64,000 nt of DNA from Takakia lepidozioides (Eukaryota; Streptophyta; Takakiopsida; Takakiales; Takakiaceae), in assembly GCA_030704615.1 (NCBI GenBank), contig CM060731.1, positions 83,866,756 to 83,930,755 on the forward strand. The letters run 5' to 3'. This document shows, one piece after another, positions 1 through 10,300 of this stretch. Made by a program: the position numbers and the translations under genes. The notes beneath the pieces are model-generated. The model did not search any database and was not told the origin of the DNA. It was given only the letters and a program-made list of their open reading frames with translations. Numbering within the stretch: position 1 is the stretch's first letter; every line of letters starts with the position of its first letter.

Positions 1-189
1 GTCACAGGCTGTCATTGTCAGCTGCTAGCAGCAAGGCAAGGATGTATGCATGATTTGTGCAGAGGCATGGATAGTTGAAGGAGCAGGGATAGAATGTGGG
101 TCCAGATTCATCCAAGGGGACCGGACTTCAAGCTCCAGATTACCTATGATTCCCTGTGGATCAAAAGCTACAAGAAACCTGCATGGGTA

Positions 190-1322
190 GATGGTCAACT
201 AAAGGCACGTTTGTTTGCATTTGCAATGCGTGTGCAAGCCTGGCAGCCCTGGAAAAGAGGAAAGAGGCCCATGGTGACATCGTCAAATACCAGATGTCAT
301 TCTGAACATTGCCCAACGCGATGCTTGCAGGGTATGCACAACAGGGGCGCGGGATGGAGGCTTTGGAGACCTATGAACAAATGATGGGGGAAAAGGTGAA
401 GTGCAACCACATCACGTTTGTGTGCATTGGCAATGCTTGTGCAAGCCTAGCAGCCGTGGAAAAGGGAAAAGTGTGGGTCCAGGTTCAGCATCTGCGGCAC
501 AATTCATAAAATCAGGCACTGCTAATGAAGGCATCTTCTTCAAAACATTTCACCCTGTTTTCCCCCCTTATCGAAATCGTCCTTAAATTTTCATGTTGAT
601 TTCTGCAAGTTACTGGTTGAGTGAACCTTTGATAGTTGGCAATGCGTGTGCAAGCCTGACAGCTCTGGAGAAGGGCAAAGAGGTCCATGGCGACATTGTC
701 AGAGCTGCAATTGTACCACATGTCATTCTGAACAATACCCTCGTGGACATGTATGAAGGGAACAGTATGGCTGAACGAGATGTGGTGTCGTGGAACTTGA
801 TGTTTGTAGGGTCTGCACAGCAGGGGCACTGGATGGAGGTTTTGGCACCAGATGTTGTGCTTGGCACACTATGTAAACCCAGTAAGACCAGGGAGTAGTT
901 GAGCAGCTCAGTCTCAACCCTTTCCTAGTGCCAACAAACTCTGATGTGGATTCACGCCAAGAAAGGTCTGGAAGCTGGAAAGCAGGTGCACACTCACAAG
1001 CATCGCAGGGTATGCACAGCAGGGACGTGGGATGGTGGATTTGGAGACCTATGATCAAATTATGGGGGAAGGGGTGAAGCCCAACACATCATGTTTTTGT
1101 GCGATTGCAATGCTTGTGCAAGCCTGGCAGCCCTGGAAAAGGTCAAAAGAGGTCTATGGTGACATTGTCAAAGCTGGAATTGTACCAGATGTCATTCTGA
1201 ACTCTGCCCTGGTGGACATGTATGCCCAATGTGGGTGCATTGAGGATGCAAAGCAAGGAACTTATGTGTACTCTGTTTATGTACTGAGTGGCAAGGAGGC
1301 TTTGGAGATTGTGAATGGGTGA
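190..1322 (+). pseudogene. Degenerate PPR-repeat gene relic
   Basis: All three forward frames contain pieces of plant pentatricopeptide repeats: GNACASL followed by an EKGK stretch, GKEVHGDIV, GIVPDVILNSALVDMYAQCG and ALETYEQMMGE. Intact PPR proteins bind organellar RNA and act in editing or splicing in plastids and mitochondria. Here the motifs occur several times but sit in different frames (ORFs starting near 309, 593 and 1032), separated by stops. No continuous frame of more than about 100 residues remains, and there is no start region or C-terminal E/DYW domain. The motif spacing suggests three to four repeat blocks that were once continuous. I call it a dead copy. A spliced gene is unlikely because PPR genes are usually intron-poor and no splice sites rescue the frame. 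Confidence 0.8.
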
Positions 1323-1828
1323 TGCCTGGTAGGTGAACCTCATGTGTATTGTGATGCCTGTGCCAGTCTTTGAGCACTGAAAAAGTGCAGATGGATCTGT
1401 ATGTATTTGTAAGCCTTTACGTTCTGATCTGAGGTTCTCTGGTTTTATGACAGGAACAAAACAATTGTGAGCAGGAAGTGAAGGGCCAGCTCCTATTGGA
1501 ATTCCTCAATCAGCATAGCTGGGCCTGAATCAAACATCAATGGACTAGGCCTTTCGTCTTCACTAGGTGTTGTTGCTAAGAAAATAACCGATTGTGAGAG
1601 GGTCCCTAATCGAATGATGCTTCCAGGTACAGGTGAAGCAGAGGAATATAACATACTGTTACATCGCACTTTGCACCTAACTTCCCAACAAAGCGGTGTA
1701 GCATCAACCTCGGTCTGAGAGAGAAAGCCACAGTTCTATAGATTAGCATGATTAATTTTAAAGTTGCACTCTTAGGGTTTAATAATTCTCCTAAAAAACC
1801 CACCGATATATACTTTCATCTGCCCCTG

Positions 1829-1857
1829 CCTCTCTCTCTCTCTCTCTCTCTCTCTCT
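1829..1857. repeat. (CT)n microsatellite
   Basis: Pure CT dinucleotide run just upstream of the broken gene that begins at 1879. Bases 1323-1828 between the PPR relic and this run show no recognisable gene. Confidence 0.9.
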
Positions 1858-1878
1858 ACACCATACATACAAACAACC

Positions 1879-2609
1879 ATGTCAACGTCGGAAATAGCCG
1901 ATATAATAGACACTGTAATGGACCAACAAATTCAGGAAATAACCCACCAAGACATGACAAACGTGATATACGACAGTTTCACGTCCAATGACCATCATGC
2001 CCTAAAGGTGGGGAACACATGGAAGCGCCTGCCCTACAGTACAAACTTCCACAGCGCCTTGTGAAACGTCCCTTCGGACCGTGAAGTAATAACAATCTTC
2101 GTAGGTATTGCAAAATTCCCCTACCTTGGCAAAACCGGGAATTACAGATTCGTGACTTTCGCCAAAGAACTCAAAGACGCAAAATTCACAATATTGATAG
2201 AAGACAGCCATTTCTTGTTCAACTACGCAAATACAATACAGAATGGTTCGATAATTGAAGGAGGAGAGGCGAGGACATGACGTGGATGGGTGGAAACAAC
2301 ATGAGCTTCACGAAAAAGCTCCTAAAAACTAACGCAAACAACAACTCTGGCTCGACGTCCAGTAACAACAAACGTCAAAAAACAAACAACGACGGGATGT
2401 ACAATACAATAGAAGTCCTTAACGAAAATGGCCAAAAAATGGATGGAGAATCCGTACGTTCAGGGGATCTCGTTGCAGTCAAGTGTAACATCCGATATTG
2501 GATGAATTTCCATCACAAGAAACACGGGCTTTCATTCCAATTAAAAGGGGTCAAACTGTTGGCCAAAGCACAAGGAGGAGACAGAGTGACAACTGGAGCA
2601 AAAGCATAG
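1879..2609 (+). pseudogene. Broken OB-fold-like gene, possibly virus-derived
   Basis: Two open segments (1879-2064 and 2277-2609) are bridged by a readable stretch in the frame of the first. An in-frame TGA at 2062 and a change of frame near 2277 break the gene. The last segment ends with an SGDLVAVKCNIRYWMN stretch and a GLSFQLKGVKLL stretch, alternating hydrophobic strands like the end of a small beta-barrel (OB-fold) nucleic-acid-binding protein. A linker rich in Asn, Ser and Lys precedes it. Such strands resemble single-stranded-DNA-binding proteins of large DNA viruses, which are known to leave insertions in moss, lycophyte and fern genomes. That origin is inference from style only. The gene is small (about 240 codons), shows no introns and is clearly dead. 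Confidence 0.45.
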
Positions 2610-2794
2610 CTTGGTAGAGCTTAAATTAGACACATCTAAACGTTCCATGTAAGGGCCACCATATTTTCTCTCTCTCATGATCCTCGAGTATGGCCCATCC
2701 GTCCGGACGTCCTTCTCAGAAGTCGTCGCTAGTAGTGCGGAGCAACGCGAAGCCCTAGTATTATTCTAGAGTTGTTTTCAGTTTCCCCTGTATT

Positions 2795-2806
2795 GAGCTG
2801 TAGACA
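2795..2806 (+). repeat. SINE target-site duplication, left copy
   Basis: GAGCTGTAGACA, identical to 3014-3025 on the other side of the SINE. Confidence 0.8.
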
Positions 2807-2976
2807 AAACAACCAACATGTAGCCTAGTGGTAAGGGCATATACCCTCTTACGAGTGGTTGTGGGTTCAAACCACCCCGTTGGTTGTTACAAAGGTGTCC
2901 ACCTTCCTACCGGAAGGCAGTAGCCATTCTGGGTCAAGTGACACCATAAGTTACGCTTGCTTCGACAACGGGTCCA

Positions 2977-3008
<32 letters not shown>

Positions 3009-3013
3009 CCCCC
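2807..3013 (+). mobile_element. tRNA-derived SINE with T-rich tail
   Basis: The head carries RNA polymerase III promoter boxes: an A box TAGCCTAGTGG at 2821-2831 and a B box GGTTCAAACC at 2864-2873, about 33 bp apart as in tRNA-derived SINEs. The tail at about 2978-3010 is T-rich, as in plant Au-type SINEs. The unit is bounded by a perfect 12-bp direct repeat, GAGCTGTAGACA, at 2795-2806 and 3014-3025, read as the target-site duplication. It has no coding potential and would depend on a LINE for movement. Confidence 0.8.
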
Positions 3014-3025
3014 GAGCTGTAGACA
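3014..3025 (+). repeat. SINE target-site duplication, right copy
   Basis: GAGCTGTAGACA, identical to 2795-2806; it marks the right border of the SINE directly after its T-rich tail. Confidence 0.8.
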
Positions 3026-4652
3026 TGCAGGATATAGGTGAAAGTTCTTCGATCCAAATCACCTCTCTTGTGGGTCCTTTCCAGCCCATGTGGTGTTGAG
3101 CTAGGGTAGGGTCTCAAAAATGGGATACTCGTCTGGGTGGAGTACATGCTATGAATGAGGTGGAGGCATATAAAACCACCAAAATTGATCGGAGCATTCT
3201 AGTAGCTACATATAACAAGAGGAAGCTGGTAAGCTGCAACTATTGTTCTTTTGAATGTGGGAAAAGTGCAGATTTGAATGCATATGTCACACAAGCACAT
3301 GCCAATAATCTGCTCTACTTTTACCTTGTTTTGTACCAAAGTGGAATGGTGAAGGAGATACATTTGTAAGCTGATTTTTTCCAAAGTTTCTCTTTCCCAA
3401 TTTTTTGCAAGAGAATATAGCATATAGCCGAGACTCATAATAAATGTATGATTGGACGAAGTATAATGGGATAAGGATTAGATAATTTTTTTTGATGGGT
3501 AGCAAAGAACATCTAGATGGTCCAACAGTTACATCCAATGGTTGAGGGTTATGTTAATGCAATCCATGGAACTATATAAGTTAAATATAGCCAATATGTG
3601 TAAGCAATTTGGTTCTAGGCTGTCTATGTGGGGACCCTGTTGAGGGAGACTAGCTGAGAAGGTTGATGCATAAACCTATACTCCATATATTGTAATTTTT
3701 TTCTGGGGGACAAATTCATGGCAATTGCAGGCTGCGGCAAGTTATGCTTTTGGGGGTAATCAGCTTCGTCAGCCTCAGCTTCAGTACTTGGTGTTCCTGT
3801 TTTGGGGACTTGTCCACCTGGTGGGAGAGGTGGGGTTAACCTAGGGGGAGAACTGGGCAAAGCCATGATTGCCTGCATGCCTCAGTATTGGCAACTTTTG
3901 CAAGAAGTGCGCTCAGTATATTGCTATGTTAAATATTAGCCAACTTCCCTCTTTGGCTTTTCTTCCTTTCTTACTTTAGTCATTTTATTTGTCATTGGGT
4001 AAATCTCTCATGTACTTGGAGCATTCTAGCATTACCTGTCTATTACTTATCTTTATTAAAGGTTCTCATCTTCATTTAGAAGGTATAAATCAGACATAAC
4101 ATGCTGAAATTGGAGATGCTTTCTCATAGATCTTTCATACTTTGAAAATTTCAGGTGCATGCGGCAGCATCTCTCGTGCGATGTTTGGATCTTCTGAACA
4201 CATGGATATGTGGGGAGACCAGTTGTGTTGATAGCAAGAATGGTTCAGAGTTCGAGGCTCCTGGCCACTGAGGTGGTGACAGAGGGTTTCCTTGTGACAT
4301 AGCTCATGGCCAAGCCGCTGCACCCTAGAGCCCTTAGGGATATCATGTGTGAATTGATTATTTTTAAAGAAAATCATTGAGAAATACAAGTGCCCATTCA
4401 ATATATTATATATAACCGCCAATTGCATATATATCCGCCAATTTTAGGATGCCTCTAACCGTCCTATTCATAACCGTCTAAATTTGAAGAATTTTGTAGA
4501 ATAGATAACCGGTGGATATACTAAAATAAAAAATTTATCCTTATACATAACCATGGAGTGTGTCCATCCCAAAAATATTGAAGTAACCTTAACCGGCGGA
4601 TATGTAAAATTCTTATAACCGGCCAACACTAGTATCTACCTCACTCCATGGA
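3026..4652. other. Intergenic stretch without a supported gene
   Basis: AT-rich sequence. A 72-codon plus-strand ORF at 3151-3369 has a CNYCSFECGK stretch followed by a His about ten residues on, which faintly recalls a C2H2 finger, but it is too short to call. From about 4400 to 4640 the sequence contains many dispersed AACCG / CGGTT-like words, a low-complexity patch of unknown origin. Confidence 0.5.
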
Positions 4653-5319
4653 CTACGTATATATACATATATATATCCTCCAATTTCTAATTATAGGAAA
4701 GACAACAGGTCGTGGATCTTGTAACACTTCTTGATATCGTTCATCTCCAAATCTCCGTACTATCATATCTCTAATCTCTGCCTTACGACGACATATAACT
4801 TTAAATTCACACTCCGAAGGAAAATCACTAACAGGGGGTCGATTTAAGTCCATAATTTTTTTATCCTATTGTTATGACGCACCATCACTACTACCTATTA
4901 TTGCATCCCTCAAATAAATACTAGGCTATGATACCATTGTAACATCCAGGATCTACACAAACTATAATGGAAGTGCTTATCAAATTTTTCCCAAAATAAC
5001 TCGATGCCTTCTAGGCTTTCATTGCATGTTTATATACCCTTCACAATATGATTATTTTAAAGATTTGACTTGAGAGCCTCTTGAAAGTCAAATCTTCTTA
5101 AAGTCAACCTTCCTAGGTTTGACATATTCTCCACAATACGACTTCTCAAAACATTTGACCTACTCTTCATAATATTTATAAATATCTTATAGGTTTGACT
5201 TTAGAGCTCTCAAATCAAACTTCGTTAAGTCAAACTTCCTAGGAACCTTCCTAATTATTTTGGAAACTTCCAGGGAACTTTCCTCCTCCATCTAGAACCT
5301 TCTAGATTCTACCTTATTA
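4653..5319 (-). mobile_element. LTR-retrotransposon remnant: one LTR, PBS and gag start
   Basis: Read on the minus strand, an LTR of about 380 bp (5319 down to 4939) begins TG, ends CA, and has the short inverted ends TGTAATA and TTACA. One base inward lies a 13-base stretch (4937-4925) matching the plant initiator-Met tRNA primer-binding site TGGTATCAGAGCC at 12 of 13 positions. An ORF starting at 4853 (66 codons, RRKAEIRDMIVRRFGDERYQ) could be the start of a gag-like protein. No pol domains or second LTR follow, so the element is truncated. The outer LTR edge at 5319 is inferred from the end motif. Confidence 0.6.
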
Positions 5320-5374
5320 CAAGCCATGGCATTGCGCTTTCCAGGCTTCAACATCATGACCAACGAGCCTTCTG

Positions 5375-5773
5375 TCAATACTGCATACTCAAGCGAGCTT
5401 TGACGACCTTCAAAGGCAGGTCAATCTTTGCTGCATAAAGGCGCTGCAGAATTTTGGCCGTCCTCGCACCTTGGAATGACTCAATGCACTTCCTTCTCTG
5501 CTCCGCCTCCTCAGCCAAGGTGTTAGTGGGCTTGAGACCCTCTAGAGCAACAGTTAACTCAAACTGCCATACCCAGTGGTATGAAGGCGTGTCCAAGATA
5601 AGCTCAGGTCGCTCAATAGGTTCACCAAGGCGAGGATAGTCCACTTCTATGATCAATGTGGGATCAACAGAGCCGCAAATGACACCAACAAAAACAGCCT
5701 CAAAATTGCCCGCAAACGTTTGCTTGTATGCGTTGAGCTCCTCGTTAGCTGGAGAACGTGATGACGATGCCAT
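5375..5773 (-). CDS. Hypothetical protein, 132 residues
   Basis: A single-exon ORF from an ATG with a MASSSRSPANEEL start to a TGA about 55 bp from the edge of the LTR remnant. The protein is mixed alpha/beta in composition, with a LIIEVDYPRLGEP stretch and a basic C-terminus (KVVKARLSMQY). No signal peptide, membrane segment or known motif is visible and I do not recognise the family. It may be an intact small gene, a 3'-truncated gene disturbed by the neighbouring retroelement, or a chance ORF. Confidence 0.35.
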   Translation of the reverse strand: MASSSRSPANEELNAYKQTFAGNFEAVFVGVICGSVDPTLIIEVDYPRLGEPIERPELILDTPSYHWVWQFELTVALEGLKPTNTLAEEAEQRRKCIESFQGARTAKILQRLYAAKIDLPLKVVKARLSMQY

Positions 5774-5839
5774 CGCCGTTGATCAAAGGAACACAAGAAA
5801 ACACAGCAGCAGTGAGCATCAAGTAAAAACACAAACATA

Positions 5840-6338
5840 AACTGGAACTGGAAGGCGCCGCCATTGCGAAGCCGTCAGTGTACTTCTATCTGGCGTATAG
5901 TCAAAGAAGGTGCAGGTAATGATTAACGAAATCTTGCAACCCGTCTCCACCAAGATTCTCGCACCCCCGGGTTATTCCTCTTCCTCTCCGGGTTTATGCC
6001 AAAAAGAGGAATGTTAGCTCGGTAAAGCGTGCATGCGAGGAAGAAAGATCTCACGATGAGGAGATGAGATCTCACACTAAATCACACTATTTATCCAACG
6101 TAGGTACACACGTACATAGGGATAAACACACTCAAAGTACACCGGGCCGCTTAGGCTTCCAGGTAATTCTTTATATAATCCCAGGAGGCTAATATGCACA
6201 GACAGGCTGGTCACTTCTGATAGGCTGAATAGATTATGTCCATATGCTCATCCAGATAGGATGCCACGTAGTTGTTATTAGGATAAGCTAGCTGTTAACT
6301 CCAGACAGCCTACATTATTAGGCCAGGGGGGATGCCTC
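5840..6338. other. Intergenic stretch left of the transposon
   Basis: No ORF or RNA gene is supported. It ends at the first copy of the GGCGTGAGC terminal motif. Confidence 0.5.
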
Positions 6339-6393
6339 GGCGTGAGCCTGGTCACGTGAGCGCGTGAGCGCAACTGCGCTCACGCCACGTCAC
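6339..6393 (+). repeat. Left terminal inverted repeat of 11.3-kb DNA transposon
   Basis: The sequence runs GGCGTGAGC, then CACGTGAGCGCG, then CGCTCACGC in that order. The reverse complement of 17603-17551 has the same three blocks in the same order and similar spacing, giving an imperfect inverted repeat of about 50 bp. The tip includes a palindrome at 6364-6383 with 9-bp arms (GTGAGCGCA) and a 2-base centre. Nearby GCCACGTCA words recur several times at both ends. A target-site duplication was not found. Confidence 0.6.
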
Positions 6394-6539
6394 CTTGCGC
6401 AAATGCCACGTCACGGGGCTCAGTCCACGTCATCACACGTGAAGGCCGCGTCACCACGCGCCCAGAAAAGTGGAGTGTATTCCCGCGGATTGGCACCCTT
6501 TACCGCGGAAACAAGCTGGACGACATAATAAAAGGCATT

Positions 6540-6900
6540 GAATAAAGGATGGATGAATGTACAGTTGGATGATAAACAGATGGATGAGTGTGAAAAATGT
6601 ATGTAGATGGATGAATGACGGATGGATAAGAGTAAAATGGATGAATGTATAATGGATGTTGAGCAATGACAAAAATTCATGACAGGAAGATGCATGACCA
6701 AATCTTTTGACGAATGCACAACGTATATGAAATGAGTGTGGAAGGTTTGTGGGGTGGATTAAAGAGTACAGAGGATGAATGTACAATGGATGTTGTACAA
6801 AGGAAGCTTTCATGAATGGAGCACGCATGAATACAGTGTAGATGAATGCACAATGGATATGAGAAGAGTCAGGAGGTTTGTGAGATGGATTCATACATAT
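6540..6900. repeat. Subterminal GATGAATG-rich degenerate repeats
   Basis: GGATGAATG, GATGAATG and GGATG words recur roughly every 15-30 bp through this stretch, with larger echoes such as ATGAATGTACAATGGATG near 6650 and 6780. It lies just inside the left end of the transposon. Subterminal repeats of this kind often bind transposase. No gene is seen from 6394 to 7350. Confidence 0.5.
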
Positions 6901-7350
6901 AGCAATTTAAACGAAAGTTGATTCTGTGATTATTATTTGTTCTAAAGGAACAACTACGGTGGAGGAAAGGGATTCAACGTTTTCCAGATAATATGAAAAT
7001 GAATATTAAAAGAATACAGTTCAGTCTGACTCAGAGTCAGTACAATGTATCCCCTCTTCCTCTGCATCTAAGTCTAAGTATTTTAGAACACCGGATCCAC
7101 GCTGGATACACCTACGGCTGGCCACTAAAAAGTCAGGGGATAGGGACTCGGCCGCGTGAAGTGCCATTGCTTCGGCATAAACAGGAAGCAGAAAATTGGA
7201 AAGGGGGCTGTCGAAAACAGACTCGCCAGAAATGACTGTATCTCCTGAAGATCCACCGCTGCCTTTCCTGAAAGACAGCCTGAAAAAGTTATTACTGTAA
7301 CTTTGATGTTATCGAGAAATTGAGTATGACTCCCAAAGAGGGTTTAGCAC

Positions 7351-10300
7351 TTACTCACATGAAAAGTCGTTGTCGACCTGCTTATCTTCGGGATCGTCAT
7401 CATTTTGAATTTGAATCCGATCAGTCTGTGTGCCTGAAGTGGAGCCAGACAAAAGGGGGAGGAGCACGGTGTTGTAGAGGTCAGAATCACCCTCCATGCC
7501 AAAAAGGCTTCTTCCGCCTGCCTTGCATGCGTGGTAAGTTGCTCCTGCACCAGACAGGAGAACATGAACAGTTTGGAGGGGGGATTTAAGCAGATGAAAC
7601 TGTTGAAAGGAAACCAATTCGGAAGGGAAAAAACGAACCTGTGGACACAGAAAGATCGACCACCCGTGCAGAGCGGTGGCTGCATGACTCCAGCAGTATT
7701 TGCATGAATGCTGGTGACTTTTCCTTTGCACCTCTCCAGGGAGTGCCATCTGGTCTCTTCAGAGTCTGACTGGACTGCATGAAGTTGTACAAAATGTCAT
7801 CGACATGGGGCTCATAGGGGGGGTTGACGAAACAACCCTGGTCAGAAATCTCAAAGCTGCGGATGGAGGATGGTGTCTTTGATGTGCGAATCCTCCGCAG
7901 GCAGATCGCCTCGAACATCCTCGTCTGGCAAAGATAGCAGGTTAGTGTGGTAAACACAATCTATAGTGGAAGTGTGTACATCGGCTATTCAGAACTCTGA
8001 CACAAAAAAATCATGAATCGGTGATGATCGGTGTCGATCATAAAACATTCTACTAGAGTGGAGCTGCAGAGAAAATTGAAACTCATGATCAAAGCACAAG
8101 CAGAAGGGAGACGGCATACCAGCTGACCAGGGAAACCCCTTTCACAAGGTAGAGGCTGTTCACACAATTCCATGTGCGCAAAACTTCAAACCCTGAAGAC
8201 TTGAGGTATGATGCCAATGCCCGACGACTATCATTGTCACATGACTGAAAAAGCAGAAGTGTCCCTGCATCAGAGAGGAAATTGTTACAGAACCCGAACA
8301 CCCAACTCCAGTAGTTGTCCTCGAATTTGTTCCAGCCTGGCGTCTTGCCCTTTGGAAGAACTTCTGGCACAGCCTGGCCATCCGGGATGTCGAGAATGAC
8401 AATGTCGGCCGCATAAGTTTTCTGCACACCGCACACGAAGGTGGGACCTGTGCTCACCTGCAACAGACATGTTTTTTATAAGAACGATGGCAAGATTGTT
8501 TTCAAAGAACGAGACTGAAATACTGCCAACGAAACTTTCAGAGAAAAAGGAAAGAAACTGGAATTCTCACCAGATTGAGGAATGAGATTATATTGTCCCA
8601 GGTAGGGGATGGCACCCCAGTGTATCCTCTCTTTCGACTCTGCATCATCGAAAGCCAACCCTCATTAACAATTTTCATCTCTCCTGCTGAATCAGAACGG
8701 GAAGGGTGTGGCTTGGCATCGAACACGCACTGAAGAGTGCGGGTATATCTTCCAGCAGTAAAGTCCTGCCCACTCTCCATCTCCTTTTCATTCTCCTTCC
8801 CCTTGTCCTTTTCCTTCTCTTTGGACTTGTCTTTGTCCTTTGGCTTTGCTGGTGAGATGGCTATGACATCAACAGCCTTGTCTTTTGGTTTGCGGCCCGC
8901 CTTCTTTCCCTTCTGCGGCGTTCCCTGAGCATCAGGCTCCTTGGCAGCCAATGTTGCTATGTTTCGTTGATACTCTTCGTCAGTCAAAGGCGCCAGCATC
9001 TCAGCGTTATTGTTCAAGTATTTCATATGCTGTTCTTGAAAGGTCGTGTGCTCAGGTGGGCAGTCAAGGTACCACCCACAGTCTCTGAAGTGAGAAGGAC
9101 TCCAGTCCTTCAATATCCCTGCAGTATACATGGTTGGATCGTTTGCAGGGTCCGACCACATGTCAAGATAGTCGGGAATTCCGCTCAGGTGATTTCCTTC
9201 CATAAGCACATATTTCGTGTACCTGAAAAAAGGAGATAAATCCCAACCCACAAAAGCGCTCAGTGAGTAAGATGCAAGTAGAACAGAAAGAATAAAACAT
9301 AGATTGAAATGGCTCTGAGAACTGCTCCAAGGACCTTTCAGGACCACACTACTGCTCCAGATATGAATGTCGTCAACGCCATTCAGAACATTCCATTCAA
9401 TGACACTGTAAATACACCCTAATCCAGGTGAATGCAAATTATCGTTTAGAAATGACACAGACATAGAAGTGAATGTCGTCAACGACATTCACTAATGAAG
9501 CCAAATTATTACTTAAATGAAGCAAAATCACAGGATGGAAATCAAAAAATTGAGTAAGGAACCCTCCAGGAAAACTCAATGCACATTCATAACGAACCTA
9601 TCACTGAGGACCTCACAACATCACTGTATGTGAATGGCGTCAACGCCATTCACAAAAATACAAAAAAGAAACCAATTACTTAGCTCCCCAATCCATGTAA
9701 ATTGAATTTGTCGCTGTTGAATAATACAGACACAGCTGTGAATGTCGTCAACGACATTCACTTTGGATTTCTTAAAACAGAGCTTATCAAGCCTCCACAT
9801 TCATCGCAAGAGGCAAAAACAATGCAGAACAACTGAATGTCTGCATTGACATTCAGCAAAATGAAGTGAGGAACCCTCACTGTAACCTCTATGGACATTA
9901 CAAAAATTTAAATAACTCTGAGGACCTCTCAACAACTCCGTATGTGAATGTCGTCAACGCCATTCAAGGACATTATCAATTCTAATCAGGGACAATATAA
10001 TTGCACCCTTAGATCCTAACCAGGTGAATTCATATACTCGCTTAAGAATGACTTAGACAAAGAAGTGAATGTCGTCAACGACATTCAATCTGGATCTAAG
10101 ATTGCAATCCATATGAAGCCACATTTTTTCCCAAAAAACAGTAGAGTTTCAAGTATGACATTGCACCTGTACACAACTCGCATCATGGCCCACTCTCCTC
10201 CAACCTGACTGTCAAAGTCGTTGGACCGTAAAATGTTACCATCTTTGGAGAACTCCCGGAAAAAACAGTATCTCCAGGTGAGACCTCTCCACTTCCTTAT

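Noticed and set aside
2815-2890. Intact tRNA gene
   Set aside because: A and B boxes are present but there is no acceptor-stem pairing or convincing anticodon arm; the T-rich tail and target duplication fit a SINE.
6420-6894. Minus-strand ORFs of 99 and 147 codons
   Set aside because: They translate a GATGAATG-type repeat (Ser/His/Ile-rich low complexity), not a protein family.
8285-8470. Other-frame ORFs across the methyltransferase exons
   Set aside because: They overlap exons whose frame is fixed by splice phases and conserved motifs.
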